From assembly GCF_048020265.1 (NCBI RefSeq), contig NZ_CP171843.1, positions 1 through 64,000 on the forward strand: a stretch of 64,000 nt of DNA. The letters are read 5' to 3'. The notes under the pieces were generated by a model that saw only the letters and a list, made by a program, of their open reading frames with translations, had not been told where the DNA came from and did not search any database. Within the stretch, counting starts at the first letter, position 1. Each line of letters starts with the position of its first letter. This document shows positions 52,934 to 62,925 of this stretch, in pieces. Source of the DNA: Limnohabitans_A sp048020265. Its GTDB lineage: Bacteria; Pseudomonadota; Gammaproteobacteria; Burkholderiales; Burkholderiaceae_C. The translations under genes were made by a program, and so were the position numbers.

Positions 52934-54277
52934 TTAGACCACGCCTTGGGCCAACATCGCATCGGCCACTTTCACGAAACCGGCGATGTTCGCGCCGTCG
53001 ATGTAGCTCACGCTGCCGTCGCTGCGCTTGCCATACTTCAGGCAGGCGCCGTGGATGTTTTGCATGATGACCAGCAGGCGGGCGTCCACTTCTTCGCGGC
53101 TCCAGGACAGGCGCAGGGCGTTCTGGCTCATCTCCAGACCGGAGGTGGCCACGCCACCGGCGTTGCTGGCCTTGCCGGGTGCGTACAGCACGCCAGCGGC
53201 TTCGAAGGCCTTGGCCGCTTCGATGGTCGAGGGCATGTTGGCGCCTTCGGCCACGCAGACCACGCCGTTGGCGATCAGGGTCTTGGCGTCGTTCTCATGC
53301 AGTTCGTTTTGGGTGGCGCAGGGCAGGGCCACATCGACCTTGACGTGCCAAGGCGTTTTGCCGGCTTCGAAGCGGGCGCCGACCAGCTTGGCGTAATCGT
53401 TGACGCGGCCATAGTCGTGGTTTTTGACCTTCATCAGGATGGCGAGTTTTTCTGGGGTGAAGCCGTCTTCATCGACCACGGTGCCACTCGAATCGGACAC
53501 GGTCACGACCTTGGCACCCAGGGCCATGGCTTTTTCGACCGCGTATTGCGCGACGTTGCCCGAGCCGGACACTGACACGCGCAGGCCTTTGAAACTCTTG
53601 CCGCGGGTCTTGAGCATTTCGTCGGCAAAGTAGACGGTGCCGTAGCCAGTGGCTTCGGGGCGGATGAGCGAGCCGCCAAAGCTCAGGCCCTTGCCAGTGA
53701 ACACGCTGGCGGCGCTGTTCGAGAGTTTTTTGTACATGCCGGCGATGAAGCCGACTTCGCGGCCACCTACACCGATGTCACCCGCTGGCACATCGGTGTC
53801 GGGGCCAACATGGCGGAACAACTCGGAGGCGAAGGCTTGGCAAAAGCGCATGACTTCGCCTTTGCTCTTGCCTTTGGGGTCGAAGTCGGAGCCGCCCTTG
53901 CCGCCGCCCATGGGCAGGGTGGTCAGCGCGTTCTTGAAGGTTTGCTCGAAAGCCAAAAACTTGAGCACCGACAGGTTGACCGAGGGGTGAAAACGCAGGC
54001 CGCCTTTGTAGGGGCCAATGGCCATGCTGTGCTGAATGCGGTAGCCCTTGTTGACTTGCACGCGACCTTTGTCGTCCACCCAGCACACGCGGAACATGAC
54101 CACGCGCTCGGGTTCAACCAGGCGCTCCAGCAAAGCTTGTTCGGCGTAATGGGGGTGCTGCTCGATGAAGGGCCAGAGGCTTTCCATGACCTCGGTGACC
54201 GCCTGCATGAATTCGGGTTGGCCGGGGTTGCGGTCGTTGACCGTGGCGAGAAACTGGGCCAGGCTGCCTGTTGTCAT
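52934..54277 (-). CDS. gdhA: Glutamate dehydrogenase, NADP-specific type
   Basis: Aminates 2-oxoglutarate to glutamate. The 447-residue product has the hexameric small-enzyme layout: GYRIQHSMAIGPYKGGLRFHPSVNLSVLKFLAFEQTFKNAL with the catalytic Lys, PMGGGKGGSDFDPKGKSKGEVMRFCQAF, PAGDIGVGGREVGF and the Rossmann VSGSGNVAQYAVEKAM. CGGAGC before the ATG at 54277 supports that start. Convergent with GST. Confidence 0.95.
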   Translation of the reverse strand: MTTGSLAQFLATVNDRNPGQPEFMQAVTEVMESLWPFIEQHPHYAEQALLERLVEPERVVMFRVCWVDDKGRVQVNKGYRIQHSMAIGPYKGGLRFHPSVNLSVLKFLAFEQTFKNALTTLPMGGGKGGSDFDPKGKSKGEVMRFCQAFASELFRHVGPDTDVPAGDIGVGGREVGFIAGMYKKLSNSAASVFTGKGLSFGGSLIRPEATGYGTVYFADEMLKTRGKSFKGLRVSVSGSGNVAQYAVEKAMALGAKVVTVSDSSGTVVDEDGFTPEKLAILMKVKNHDYGRVNDYAKLVGARFEAGKTPWHVKVDVALPCATQNELHENDAKTLIANGVVCVAEGANMPSTIEAAKAFEAAGVLYAPGKASNAGGVATSGLEMSQNALRLSWSREEVDARLLVIMQNIHGACLKYGKRSDGSVSYIDGANIAGFVKVADAMLAQGVV

Positions 54278-54472
54278 GGATGCTCCGTTTGAGTGCGTTT
54301 TGTGAAGTGAATATGAATTTTCCCACACTGAAATCCCTGTTTTTGAGCATCAATCACCTTTTTGGGGCAAATGCAGGCAAGTTTAGGGATTGACTTGCAT
54401 CAATTCGGTGCATTGGAGTGAACGTGCGGCCCAACGCCAAGGTTTGAGGGACGGATGTGATCCTGCGCCCAG

Positions 54473-54543
54473 CGGTCACCCCGGACTGGATCCGGGGTCC
54501 ATGCCTATTCAACCATGGATGCCGGATCGGGCCGGCATGACGC
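54473..54543. repeat. Long hairpin repeat between acyl-CoA ligase and gdhA
   Basis: GTCACCCCGGACTGGATCCG is followed by GGGTCCATG and, after a short loop, by the arm ATGGATGCCGGATCGGGCCG then GCATGAC. This is the large proteobacterial hairpin repeat of the CACCCCGGACTTGATCCGGGG...ATGCCGG type. Only one copy is in the window. Confidence 0.65.
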
Positions 54544-54546
54544 GCT

Positions 54547-56169
54547 TTAGCTGAACACGCCGCCGTATTCCTTGCGCAGGTCGTTCTTTTGCACCTTGCC
54601 GGTGCCGCCCACGGGCAGGGATTCGAGGAACACCACATCGTCAGGCACCCACCACTTGGCCACCTTGGTGGCCAGGAAGTCGAGAATCTCCTGCTTCTCA
54701 AGGGTCTGCCCCGGCTTGCGCACGATGAACAGCAGCGGGCGCTCGTCCCACTTGGGGTGCTTGACGCCAATGACCGCCGCCATCGCCACGGCGGGGTGAC
54801 CGATGGCCGCGTTTTCCAGGTCGATCGAGCTGATCCACTCGCCACCGGTTTTGATCACGTCCTTGGTGCGGTCGCGGATTTGCATGGTGCCGTGCGCATC
54901 GATGGTGGCGATGTCACCGGTGGGGAACCAGCCGTCCACCAACGCGGTTTTTTCGGCCTTGTAGTAGCGCTCCACGATCCACTGGCCGCGCACCATCAGC
55001 TCGCCCTGCGATGTGCCGTCGCGGGGCAAGGTGACACCGTTTTCATCGACGATCTTGATTTCGATGCCCGAGACGGTTTTGCCTTGTTTGGCCACGATGG
55101 CGTGCTGTTCGGCCGCGGGCTTTTGGCGGTCGGCGCGGCTGAGGTTGCTCATGGTAGCCACGGCGGTGGTTTCGGTCATGCCCCAGCCGTGGCGCACTTC
55201 CACGTCATAGGTGTCCATGAACTTGGCGATCAGCGCCATCGGCATCGCCGAGCCACCCACGCAGGTGCGCTTCATGCTGGTGAAGCGCAAATTGTTTTGT
55301 TCTGCATGCTGGATCAGGCCCATCCAGATGGTGGGCACGCCCGCGCTGATGGTGACCTGCTCCGCCTCCATCAACTCAAACAGGCTCGGGCCGTCGAGCT
55401 TGGGTCCGGGCAGGACCAACTTGGTGCCTGACACCAGCGCGGCGTAGGGGATGCACCAGGCGTTGATGTGGAACATGGGCACCACAGGCAAGATGGTCTC
55501 TTGCGTGGACAAGCCCAGCACATCGGGCAGGCAGGCGGTGGTGGCGTTCATCACGATGGCGCGGTGTGTGTACAGCACGCCCTTGGGGTTGCCGGTCGTG
55601 CCCGAGGTGTAGCAAAGCGCTGCGCCGGTGTTCTCGTCCAGCTCGGGCCAGTTGAAGCTGTCAGGCTGGCCGGTGATCAGGCTCTCGTAGTTCATCACAT
55701 TCGCTACGCCCTCGATGGCGGGCGTGTTGGCGGTATCGGCCAGGCAGACCCAAGCACGCACTTTGGGGCAATGCGCGGCAATGCCTTTGACCAGCGGTGC
55801 GAAGGTGGCGTCAAACAGCACCACTTCGTCTTCGGCATGGGTGATCACATAGATCAGCTGTTGCGGATGCAGGCGCGGGTTGCAGGTGTGCATGACCATG
55901 CCACTGCCCGAGATGGCGTAATACGCTTCCAGGTGGCGGTGGTTGTTCCAGGCGATGGAGCCGACTGCGCTGCCTGCTTTGAGGCCCATTTCCGCGAAAG
56001 CGTTGGCCAGCTGGCGCGAGCGTTTGGCCGCGTCGGCATAGGTATAGCGGTGCAGCGGGCCATGCGTCTCGCGCGAAACGATTTCTTGGTCACCGAACTG
56101 CGCAGCGCCGTGTTCGAGGATGCCCGAAATGAGCAGGGGGCGGTTCATCATGAGGCCGGGTTGGGGCAT
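54547..56169 (-). CDS. Acyl-CoA ligase (AMP-binding enzyme, DmdB-like)
   Basis: Activates a carboxylic acid to its CoA thioester via an acyl-adenylate. The 540-residue product has the P-loop YTSGTTGNPKGVLYTHR, GVPTIWMGL, GWGMTETTAV, the ATP-binding GWFPTGDIATID, RTKDVIKTGGEWIS and the C-terminal catalytic Lys in PVGGTGKVQKNDL. It resembles the 3-methylthiopropionyl-CoA/medium-to-long-chain ligase group. The substrate is not determined. A beta-lactamase-fold hydrolase follows 26 bases later on the same strand. Confidence 0.88.
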   Translation of the reverse strand: MPQPGLMMNRPLLISGILEHGAAQFGDQEIVSRETHGPLHRYTYADAAKRSRQLANAFAEMGLKAGSAVGSIAWNNHRHLEAYYAISGSGMVMHTCNPRLHPQQLIYVITHAEDEVVLFDATFAPLVKGIAAHCPKVRAWVCLADTANTPAIEGVANVMNYESLITGQPDSFNWPELDENTGAALCYTSGTTGNPKGVLYTHRAIVMNATTACLPDVLGLSTQETILPVVPMFHINAWCIPYAALVSGTKLVLPGPKLDGPSLFELMEAEQVTISAGVPTIWMGLIQHAEQNNLRFTSMKRTCVGGSAMPMALIAKFMDTYDVEVRHGWGMTETTAVATMSNLSRADRQKPAAEQHAIVAKQGKTVSGIEIKIVDENGVTLPRDGTSQGELMVRGQWIVERYYKAEKTALVDGWFPTGDIATIDAHGTMQIRDRTKDVIKTGGEWISSIDLENAAIGHPAVAMAAVIGVKHPKWDERPLLFIVRKPGQTLEKQEILDFLATKVAKWWVPDDVVFLESLPVGGTGKVQKNDLRKEYGGVFS

Positions 56170-56195
56170 AGCTTGTCTCCAGTGTTTTGAATTTT

Positions 56196-57371
56196 TTACA
56201 TCAGGGCCGCGTACACCAGGTCGCGGAACAAGGGGCGATAGTAGTCGCGTTGGTTGGGTGCCTGGATCATCAGCATCGCGTACATGTCCAGGGCTGGGTC
56301 TACAAAGAAGGTGGTGCCCGCGATGCCGCCCCAGTAATACAAGCCCACCGAGCCCGGCACAGGCGACAGACCCAAATGGGTGCGCACCGCAAACCCGAGG
56401 CCAAAGCCGTGTCCCGGGGGCAGTAGCGTGCCATCCGACGGTATGCCGCCAAGGTGGTCGGCGGTCATGTAATCCACTGTGTGCGGGCCGAGCAGTCGCA
56501 CACCGTTCAGCTCGCCCCGGTTGCGCAAGAACTGCAAAAAGCGGGTGTAGTCCATGGCCGTGGACATGAGGCCACCGCCGCCGCCCTCCATGGCGGGCAC
56601 CTGACGTGGCTCCAGTACTTTCATGGGCACGCCACCATCAGGGTCGTGCGCAAAGGGCTCTGCAATGCGGTGCTGTTGTTCGGGTGGCACGGCAAAGCCC
56701 GTGTCCACCATGCCCAGCGGGCTAAAAATCTCGGCTTGCAAAAATGCGCCCAGGCCTTGGCCGCTGACCACTTCGACCAAGCGCCCCAGCACATCTGTGG
56801 CGCGGCTGTAGGCCCACACGCTGCCGGGTTGAAACTGCAGCGGCAGCGCCGCCAGTGTTTGCGAGAACTCGGCGTTGGTCCGATCGCGTGAAGCGATCTT
56901 CACTTGGCCGTATTGCTGCTGCACGGGCGATGTACCCAAAAATTCATAGGTCAGCCCCGCCGTGTGGCGCAGCAGGTCTTGCACCGTGGCTTCTTGCTTG
57001 ACTGGTTCGAGCCCGTTGGCGGTCGCTACCTGCTGCTTGGCGTATTCGGGCAACCACCGGCTGACCGGGTCGGAGAGCAGCAACTGACCGCGCTCGACCA
57101 GCATCATCACGGCCACCGACACGACCGGCTTGGTCATCGAATAGATACGGAAGATGCTGTCGGTCTGCATGGGGGTGCCCGTGGCAGGGTCTTGCTGGCC
57201 CACGGCCTCGAACAAGGCGATTTGGCCTTTGCGAGCAACCATGGCCACCGCGCCCGGCAGTCGGCCGCTGGTCACTTCGCGGCGCAGCACGTCCATCAGG
57301 CGCTGGGTGCGCTCGGGGCACAGGCCCACGTCAGCAGGGTGGGCTCGGGGTAAGGCGGGGTGTGGGGTCAT
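56196..57371 (-). CDS. Serine hydrolase of the beta-lactamase/esterase (family VIII) fold
   Basis: A 391-residue hydrolase. The nucleophile motif S-M-T-K sits in FRIYSMTKPVVSVAV and the general base Tyr in WAYSRATDVLGRLVEV; the third motif appears as HGFGLGF. The Y-S-R sequence in place of YxN and the absence of a signal peptide suggest an esterase or peptidase rather than a lactamase. The ATG at 57371 was chosen over an upstream one (57461). It may be cotranscribed with the downstream acyl-CoA ligase. Confidence 0.83.
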   Translation of the reverse strand: MTPHPALPRAHPADVGLCPERTQRLMDVLRREVTSGRLPGAVAMVARKGQIALFEAVGQQDPATGTPMQTDSIFRIYSMTKPVVSVAVMMLVERGQLLLSDPVSRWLPEYAKQQVATANGLEPVKQEATVQDLLRHTAGLTYEFLGTSPVQQQYGQVKIASRDRTNAEFSQTLAALPLQFQPGSVWAYSRATDVLGRLVEVVSGQGLGAFLQAEIFSPLGMVDTGFAVPPEQQHRIAEPFAHDPDGGVPMKVLEPRQVPAMEGGGGGLMSTAMDYTRFLQFLRNRGELNGVRLLGPHTVDYMTADHLGGIPSDGTLLPPGHGFGLGFAVRTHLGLSPVPGSVGLYYWGGIAGTTFFVDPALDMYAMLMIQAPNQRDYYRPLFRDLVYAALM

Positions 57372-57473
57372 CGGATGCTCCAGAAGAAGGGTGTTTTGTA
57401 CACCAGTGACCGACGAGGGGGTATCACCTAAAGCAACCTCATGGCAGTGAGGTGCACCCATTGGGCCTGGGGG

Positions 57474-58085
57474 TCAAGCACATCGCCAAAGCGCCATGCC
57501 ACGCTGCGCTTTGCTGGTGTCGCTGGGCGTGAGCGTCAATGGGCCTTGGAGTGTCTGGCGCAGCACGTCGGCCAGCGTCATCAGGGCGGACTCAGGGCCG
57601 CTGAGCAGTTCAAGCTCCAGCTCCAGCAGGGGCTCGCTCAAGTCGGTACCGGGCACATGGATGCGGCCTTGGTCCAGTGCCACTTCGATCTGGGCATCTG
57701 CGTGCGTGACCACCCAGCGCTGGCGTTCAAAGTTGGTGCAAAACAGCGCCTTCAAACTCGGCCGCATCGCCATCAGGTCGGTGGCCAGCGCAGCGTCGTC
57801 GACCAGCGCGTCAAAGGCCAAAGCGCCCGGGGTGGTCGGGCCCTCCCATTCTTGTCTGCGCGACAAGCCGTTCTCACTTTGCCCAGCCGTTTTCACCGTC
57901 AGCAGCCACTGATCGCCTGCCAGTCGTTCGCGCACCGCCATATGGCGTTGCTGCAGGGCCAGTTCCGGCGTGTCGAAATAGGTGTTGAGCAGGTGCTGCT
58001 TGCTGCCCGCACTCGCCAGCAGCGGGTGGGTCAATAGGCGCGGCAGGTCAGCTTCTGAAAGACCCAGTTTGAGTTCGGTTTCCAT
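57474..58085 (-). CDS. CYTH domain protein (inorganic triphosphatase-like)
   Basis: A 203-residue protein with the CYTH tunnel fold. The ExExK signature is METELKLGL at the start, then LLNTYFDTPELALQQRHMAVRER, WLLTVKTAG, and alternating Glu strands (LLELELELLSGP). The family hydrolyses inorganic triphosphate or thiamine triphosphate. Here only the CYTH half is present, without the CHAD domain of YgiF. The ATG at 58085 puts the signature at the usual N-terminus. Confidence 0.87.
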   Translation of the reverse strand: METELKLGLSEADLPRLLTHPLLASAGSKQHLLNTYFDTPELALQQRHMAVRERLAGDQWLLTVKTAGQSENGLSRRQEWEGPTTPGALAFDALVDDAALATDLMAMRPSLKALFCTNFERQRWVVTHADAQIEVALDQGRIHVPGTDLSEPLLELELELLSGPESALMTLADVLRQTLQGPLTLTPSDTSKAQRGMALWRCA

Positions 58086-58139
58086 GCGTGTGTGCAGGAT
58101 ATGCAGTGGGTCATGCCCCATTATCCGGTGGGAAGCGCA

Positions 58140-58529
58140 TCACGCTGGAAAGCGTTCACGCAAATAAGCCACGATGGCGTCCGAGTCTTGTAGCCAGCGG
58201 GTTTGGCCGTTGGCGTCTGTGATTTTCAGGCAAGGCACTTTGGTGGCGCCGCTGCCTTGCAGCAGGTGTTCACGGTTGGCCGTGTTGTGCTGTGCATCGC
58301 GCTTTTCAATCGGCAACGACAGGCGGCGCATTTCTTGGCGCACCTTGATGCAAAACGGGCAGGTGCTGAACTGGTAGAGCGCCAAGCTTTGGCATTGCTT
58401 ATCGATGGCAGCTTGGGCAGCGGGCGCACGTTGCACGCCAGTCGGTTGGGTCAGGCGCTCTTTGAGCAGCATGACGGGGCCCAGCACGATGCGCAGGGTT
58501 TTGAAAAAAGCACGGATCAAGGTTTTCAT
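58140..58529 (-). CDS. Glutaredoxin-like protein
   Basis: A 129-residue thioredoxin-fold protein. After an N-terminal basic/hydrophobic segment (about 1-45, possibly a membrane-associated helix KTLRIVLGPVMLLKERL) comes the active site QFSTCPFCIKVRQEMRRL, and the cis-Pro loop TKVPCLKI followed by LQDSDAIVAYLRERF. It probably acts as a glutathione-dependent oxidoreductase. Another Cys in the VPCL position is noted. It lies 54 bases before the CYTH gene on the same strand. Confidence 0.85.
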   Translation of the reverse strand: MKTLIRAFFKTLRIVLGPVMLLKERLTQPTGVQRAPAAQAAIDKQCQSLALYQFSTCPFCIKVRQEMRRLSLPIEKRDAQHNTANREHLLQGSGATKVPCLKITDANGQTRWLQDSDAIVAYLRERFPA

Positions 58530-58582
58530 GAGGGTTTCAAAAATTCAAAAAAATGGATGACGCATGTGGCGGTGCATCGGTG

Positions 58583-61531
58583 TCACAGCAAACGTGCTAA
58601 GTAGTGGCCCGTGAAGCTCGCCTTGTTTTTGGCCAGCTGCTCCGGCGTCCCTTCACCCAGCACTGTGCCGCCGCCCGCGCCACCCTCTGGTCCCATGTCG
58701 ATCAGCCAGTCGGCGGTTTTGATCACGTCTAGGTTGTGCTCGATGATGACGATGGTGTTGCCCGCATCGCGCAATTGGTGCAGCACTTTGAGCAGCAAAT
58801 CGATGTCGGCAAAGTGCAGGCCGGTGGTGGGTTCGTCCAATATGTAGAGCGTGCGGCCCGTGTCGCGTTTGGAGAGTTCGAGTGCGAGCTTGACGCGTTG
58901 CGCCTCGCCGCCCGAGAGGGTGGTGGCGCTTTGGCCCAGACGGATGTAGGTCAGGCCCACATCCAGCAGGGTTTGCAGCTTGCGTGCAATGTTGGGCACG
59001 GCGCTGAAGAACTGGTGCGCAGCTTCCACCGTCATGTTCAGGATTTGCGCGATGTTCTGGCCCTTGTATTGAATTTCCAGCGTTTCGCGGTTGTATCGCA
59101 TGCCGTGGCACACGTCGCAAGGCACATACACATCGGGCAAAAAGTGCATCTCCACTTTCACCATGCCGTCGCCCTGGCAGGCTTCGCAGCGGCCACCGGT
59201 CACGTTGAAGCTGAAGCGCCCCGGGCCGTAGCCGCGCTCGCGTGCAGCCGGCACTTCGGCCATCAGTTCGCGGATGTGGGTGAACAGGCCCGTATAAGTG
59301 GCGGGGTTGCTGCGAGGCGTGCGGCCAATCGGCGACTGGTCGACGTTGATGACCTTGTCGAAGTGCTCCAGTCCTTTGATTTCTTCGTGGGCGGCGGCCT
59401 CGTCGTGTGCCCGGTGGATCTGGTGCGCCGCGGCGGTGTACAGCGTGTCGTTGACCAATGTCGACTTGCCCGAGCCTGACACCCCGGTCACGCAAGTGAG
59501 CAGCCCGACAGGGAACTTCACATTCACGTTCTTCAGGTTGTTGCCCGATGCGCCAATGATCTCGATGAAGTCCTTGCCTGCCTTGTGGCGTTTGGGGATC
59601 TCGATCTTCTTGCGACCCGACATGTACTGGCCGGTGACCGAATCGGGTGCGGCCAAAATGTCGGCGCAAGTGCCCTGCGCCATCACCCGCCCGCCGTGCA
59701 CGCCCGCGCCCGGCCCCATGTCGATCACATGGTCGGCCACCCGGATCATGTCTTCGTCGTGCTCGACCACCAGCACGCTGTTGCCGATGTCGCGCAGGTG
59801 TTGCAGCGTGCCGATCAGTCGGTCGTTGTCGCGCTGGTGCAGGCCAATGCTGGGCTCGTCCAGCACATACATCACGCCCGTGAGGCCCGAGCCGATCTGG
59901 CTGGCCAGGCGGATGCGCTGCGATTCGCCGCCCGACAAGGTGTCGGCGCTGCGGTCCAGGCTCAAATAATTGAGGCCCACGTCGTTCAAAAACTTCAGAC
60001 GTAGTGCGATCTCACGCACCACCTTGTCGGCAATTTCGGCCTTGGCACCGTGCATTTTCAGGCCCTGAAAATACTGTTGTGATTCGCCCAGCGTGATGTG
60101 GCTGATTTCGTAAATGGCGCGGGCTTGTGCGCCTTCGCCAATGCGCACATGGCGGGCTTCGCGCCGCAGACGCGTGCCGTGGCAATCGGTGCAGGCCTGC
60201 ATGTTGCGGTAACGCGCCAGGTCTTCGCGCACCACGGCCGAGTCGGTCTCGCGGTAGCGGCGCGTCATGTTGGGGATGATGCCTTCAAACGGGTGCTTCT
60301 TGCTGACCTTTTTGCCCTGCGAGGCACCGGACTCCATCACGTAGCTGAACTTGATCTCTTCGTCGCCCGAGCCGTACAGCAACACCTGTTGGTGCGCGGG
60401 CGCGAGTTTTTCAAACGGCGTTTCGATGTCGAACTGGTAATGCTTGGCCAGGCTTTCGAGCATGCTGAAGTAAAAGCCGTTGCGTCGGTCCCAGCCCTTG
60501 ATCGCCCCACTGGCCAGGCTCAGGCTAGGGAAGGCGACGACCCGCTCTGGGTCAAAAAACGCCATGCTGCCAATGCCGTCGCAAGTGGGGCATGCGCCCA
60601 TGGGCGAGTTGAAGGAGAACAAGCGCGGCTCCAACTCGCTGATGGAGTAGGTGCACACCGGGCAAGAGAACTTGGCGTTGAACAGGTGCTCGACGCCGCT
60701 GTCCATCTCCAGCGCCACGGCGCGGTGCTCGGCCAGGTGCAGCGCGGCCTCAAAGCTCTCGGCCAGGCGCTGGCGCAGGGCGTCTCTGGCCTTGGCATCT
60801 TCCTCGGCGCGGATCTTGATGCGATCCACCACCACGTCGATGTTGTGTTTCTCGGTTTTCTTGAGCGTGGGCAGGTCTTCCACCTCCACCGTCTGCCCGT
60901 TGATGCGAAAGCGCACATAGCCCAGCGCCTGCATCTGCTCAAACACTTTTTCAAACTCGCCTTTTTTCTCGCGGGCAATGGGCGCCACGATCATCAGCTT
61001 GGTGTCTTCGGGCAGGGCCAGCACGGTGTCCACCATCTGGCTTACGGTTTGCGCTTGCAGCGGCAAGTTGTGGTCGGGGCAATACGGCGTACCCGCGCGG
61101 GCGTACAGCAAGCGCAGGTAGTCGTGGATCTCGGTCACAGTGCCCACGGTGGAGCGTGGGTTGTGGCTGGTGGCCTTTTGCTCGATGGAAATTGCAGGAG
61201 ACAGGCCTTCGATCAGGTCCACATCGGGTTTGTCCATCAGCTGCAAGAACTGCCGCGCATAGGCCGACAGGCTTTCTACATAACGGCGCTGGCCTTCGGC
61301 GTACAGCGTGTCAAAAGCCAGGCTCGACTTGCCCGAGCCCGACAGCCCGGTGATCACCACCAGCTGGTTACGCGGGATGTCCAGATCGATGTTTTTCAGG
61401 TTGTGGGTGCGCGCCCCGCGCACGCTGATGTGGGTTTGCCGCAGCGCCGAGGCCAGATACTTCGCTTCTGGCGGTTCGTCAGGCAAGAGAGAAGGGTCAA
61501 CAAGGTTCACGGTGGGCGGCCAAATCAGCAA
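58583..61531 (-). CDS. uvrA: Excinuclease ABC subunit A
   Basis: Damage-recognition ATPase of nucleotide excision repair. The 982-residue product has two ABC modules: GLSGSGKSSLAFDTLYAEGQRRYVESL with LSGGESQRIRLA, and GVSGSGKSTLVNDTLY with LSGGEAQRVKLA. Zinc fingers show FSCPVCTYS...GACPTCDGIG and GGRCEACQGDG...PCDVCHGMRYN. The frame begins with a TTG at 61531; a GTG at 61510 is an equally possible start. The C-terminus ends in FTGHYLARLL. Confidence 0.95.
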   Translation of the reverse strand: MLIWPPTVNLVDPSLLPDEPPEAKYLASALRQTHISVRGARTHNLKNIDLDIPRNQLVVITGLSGSGKSSLAFDTLYAEGQRRYVESLSAYARQFLQLMDKPDVDLIEGLSPAISIEQKATSHNPRSTVGTVTEIHDYLRLLYARAGTPYCPDHNLPLQAQTVSQMVDTVLALPEDTKLMIVAPIAREKKGEFEKVFEQMQALGYVRFRINGQTVEVEDLPTLKKTEKHNIDVVVDRIKIRAEEDAKARDALRQRLAESFEAALHLAEHRAVALEMDSGVEHLFNAKFSCPVCTYSISELEPRLFSFNSPMGACPTCDGIGSMAFFDPERVVAFPSLSLASGAIKGWDRRNGFYFSMLESLAKHYQFDIETPFEKLAPAHQQVLLYGSGDEEIKFSYVMESGASQGKKVSKKHPFEGIIPNMTRRYRETDSAVVREDLARYRNMQACTDCHGTRLRREARHVRIGEGAQARAIYEISHITLGESQQYFQGLKMHGAKAEIADKVVREIALRLKFLNDVGLNYLSLDRSADTLSGGESQRIRLASQIGSGLTGVMYVLDEPSIGLHQRDNDRLIGTLQHLRDIGNSVLVVEHDEDMIRVADHVIDMGPGAGVHGGRVMAQGTCADILAAPDSVTGQYMSGRKKIEIPKRHKAGKDFIEIIGASGNNLKNVNVKFPVGLLTCVTGVSGSGKSTLVNDTLYTAAAHQIHRAHDEAAAHEEIKGLEHFDKVINVDQSPIGRTPRSNPATYTGLFTHIRELMAEVPAARERGYGPGRFSFNVTGGRCEACQGDGMVKVEMHFLPDVYVPCDVCHGMRYNRETLEIQYKGQNIAQILNMTVEAAHQFFSAVPNIARKLQTLLDVGLTYIRLGQSATTLSGGEAQRVKLALELSKRDTGRTLYILDEPTTGLHFADIDLLLKVLHQLRDAGNTIVIIEHNLDVIKTADWLIDMGPEGGAGGGTVLGEGTPEQLAKNKASFTGHYLARLL

Positions 61532-61670
61532 AACCTTTGATTATCCCCGCCCATATGGTTTTGGGCACCCGGGGTGGTCAATCAGGGACAATCCGGCTTT
61601 TGGCTTTGCCCATGGGCGGGATTTTTTTGTGGCCGACGCTTCGCATTCAATGGCTTTGGATTCTTTGGAC

Positions 61671-62858
61671 ATGACACCCACCGAGCGCCACGCCAGCGCC
61701 TCGCTGGCCAGCATTTTTGCGCTGCGCATGCTGGGTTTGTTTTTGGTGTTGCCGGTTTTTGCGCTGGAGGCCCGCCGCTACCCCGGCGGCGAAGACCCGG
61801 TGTGGCTGGGCTTGGCCATGGGCATTTATGGCCTGACGCAGGGCCTTTTGCAACTGCCCTTTGGCATGGCCTCGGACCGTTTTGGGCGCAAGCGTGTCAT
61901 TGTGCTGGGCTTGCTGGTCTTCGCCTTGGGCAGCTTTTGGGCGGCCGCCGCCACCGACCTGACGGGCTTGCTGGTCGGACGCAGCTTGCAGGGCGCAGGG
62001 GCGGTGTCGGCCGCGGTCACGGCCTTGCTGGCCGATCTGACGCGCGACGAGGTGCGCACCAAGGCCATGGCTTTGGTGGGGGGCAGCATTGGTTTGATGT
62101 TCGCCCTGTCCTTGGTGGTGTCGCCCCTGCTCACCGCCTGGATCGGTTTGCCCGGCCTGTTTTGGCTCACGGGTGTGCTGGCTTTGCTGGGGGTGGGCGT
62201 GGTCGTCTGGGGGGCGCCCCCTGCGCCTGCGCCTGTGACCGGGCAGGGCCGGGGGCGGTTGCGCGAGGTGCTGGCCCATGCCGACCTGATGCGCCTGAAT
62301 GTGGGTGTATTTGTGTTGCACGCGGTGCAGCTGGCCATGTGGGTGGCTGTGCCGGCTTTGCTGGTGCAAGCCGGGCTGCCGACGGCACAGCACTGGCAGG
62401 TGTATTTGCCAGCCGTGCTCCTGTCTTTCTTGTTTTTGGGCGCGGTGTTTGCCATGGAGCGCCGCGGGCACCTGAAAAAGGTGTTCCTGCTCTCGATCGG
62501 CCTGATCGTGCTGGTGCAAGCTGGCCTGTTCTTCCAATCGGTGGGCACCACCAGCTTGGGGGCTTTGGCGGCCTTGCTGCTGGTGTTCTTCTGTGGCTTC
62601 AATGCGCTGGAAGCCACCCAACCCAGTTTGGCTTCGCGCATTGCTCCCCGTGCCATGCGCGGCACCGCCATGGGGGTTTACAACACCTTGCAGTCGCTGG
62701 GCTTTTTTGTCGGTGGGCTCACGGGCGGCTGGCTGGTCAAGTCCTGGGGCAGCCCGGCGCTGTTTTTGTGCTGCGGGGTGGCCATGCTGGCGTGGTTGCT
62801 GGTGGCCTGGCCTATGCAAACCCCGGGCCGAAGTGCGCCGCTTGGGCAAGCGGCCTGA
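61671..62858 (+). CDS. MFS transporter (YajR-like drug efflux group)
   Basis: A 395-residue major facilitator with twelve predicted helices. The A-motif region reads LPFGMASDRFGRKRVIVLG, followed by LVGRSLQGAGAVSAAVTALLADLTRDEVRTKAMAL, typical of the drug/H+ antiporter group. Substrate unknown. Alternatives to the start at 61671 are an ATG at 61650. It is divergent from uvrA and upstream of ssb, the usual order in Comamonadaceae. Confidence 0.88.
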   Translation: MTPTERHASASLASIFALRMLGLFLVLPVFALEARRYPGGEDPVWLGLAMGIYGLTQGLLQLPFGMASDRFGRKRVIVLGLLVFALGSFWAAAATDLTGLLVGRSLQGAGAVSAAVTALLADLTRDEVRTKAMALVGGSIGLMFALSLVVSPLLTAWIGLPGLFWLTGVLALLGVGVVVWGAPPAPAPVTGQGRGRLREVLAHADLMRLNVGVFVLHAVQLAMWVAVPALLVQAGLPTAQHWQVYLPAVLLSFLFLGAVFAMERRGHLKKVFLLSIGLIVLVQAGLFFQSVGTTSLGALAALLLVFFCGFNALEATQPSLASRIAPRAMRGTAMGVYNTLQSLGFFVGGLTGGWLVKSWGSPALFLCCGVAMLAWLLVAWPMQTPGRSAPLGQAA

Positions 62859-62925
62859 GGGCGGCACCTGGCGGCTGGCTCGCCGGGGAATGGCCCCATA
62901 ATTCAAACATCATCGAGGAGTTTTC

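Noticed and set aside
61532..61670. LexA (SOS) box for uvrA
   Set aside because: No CTGT-N8-ACAG match was found between uvrA and the MFS gene.
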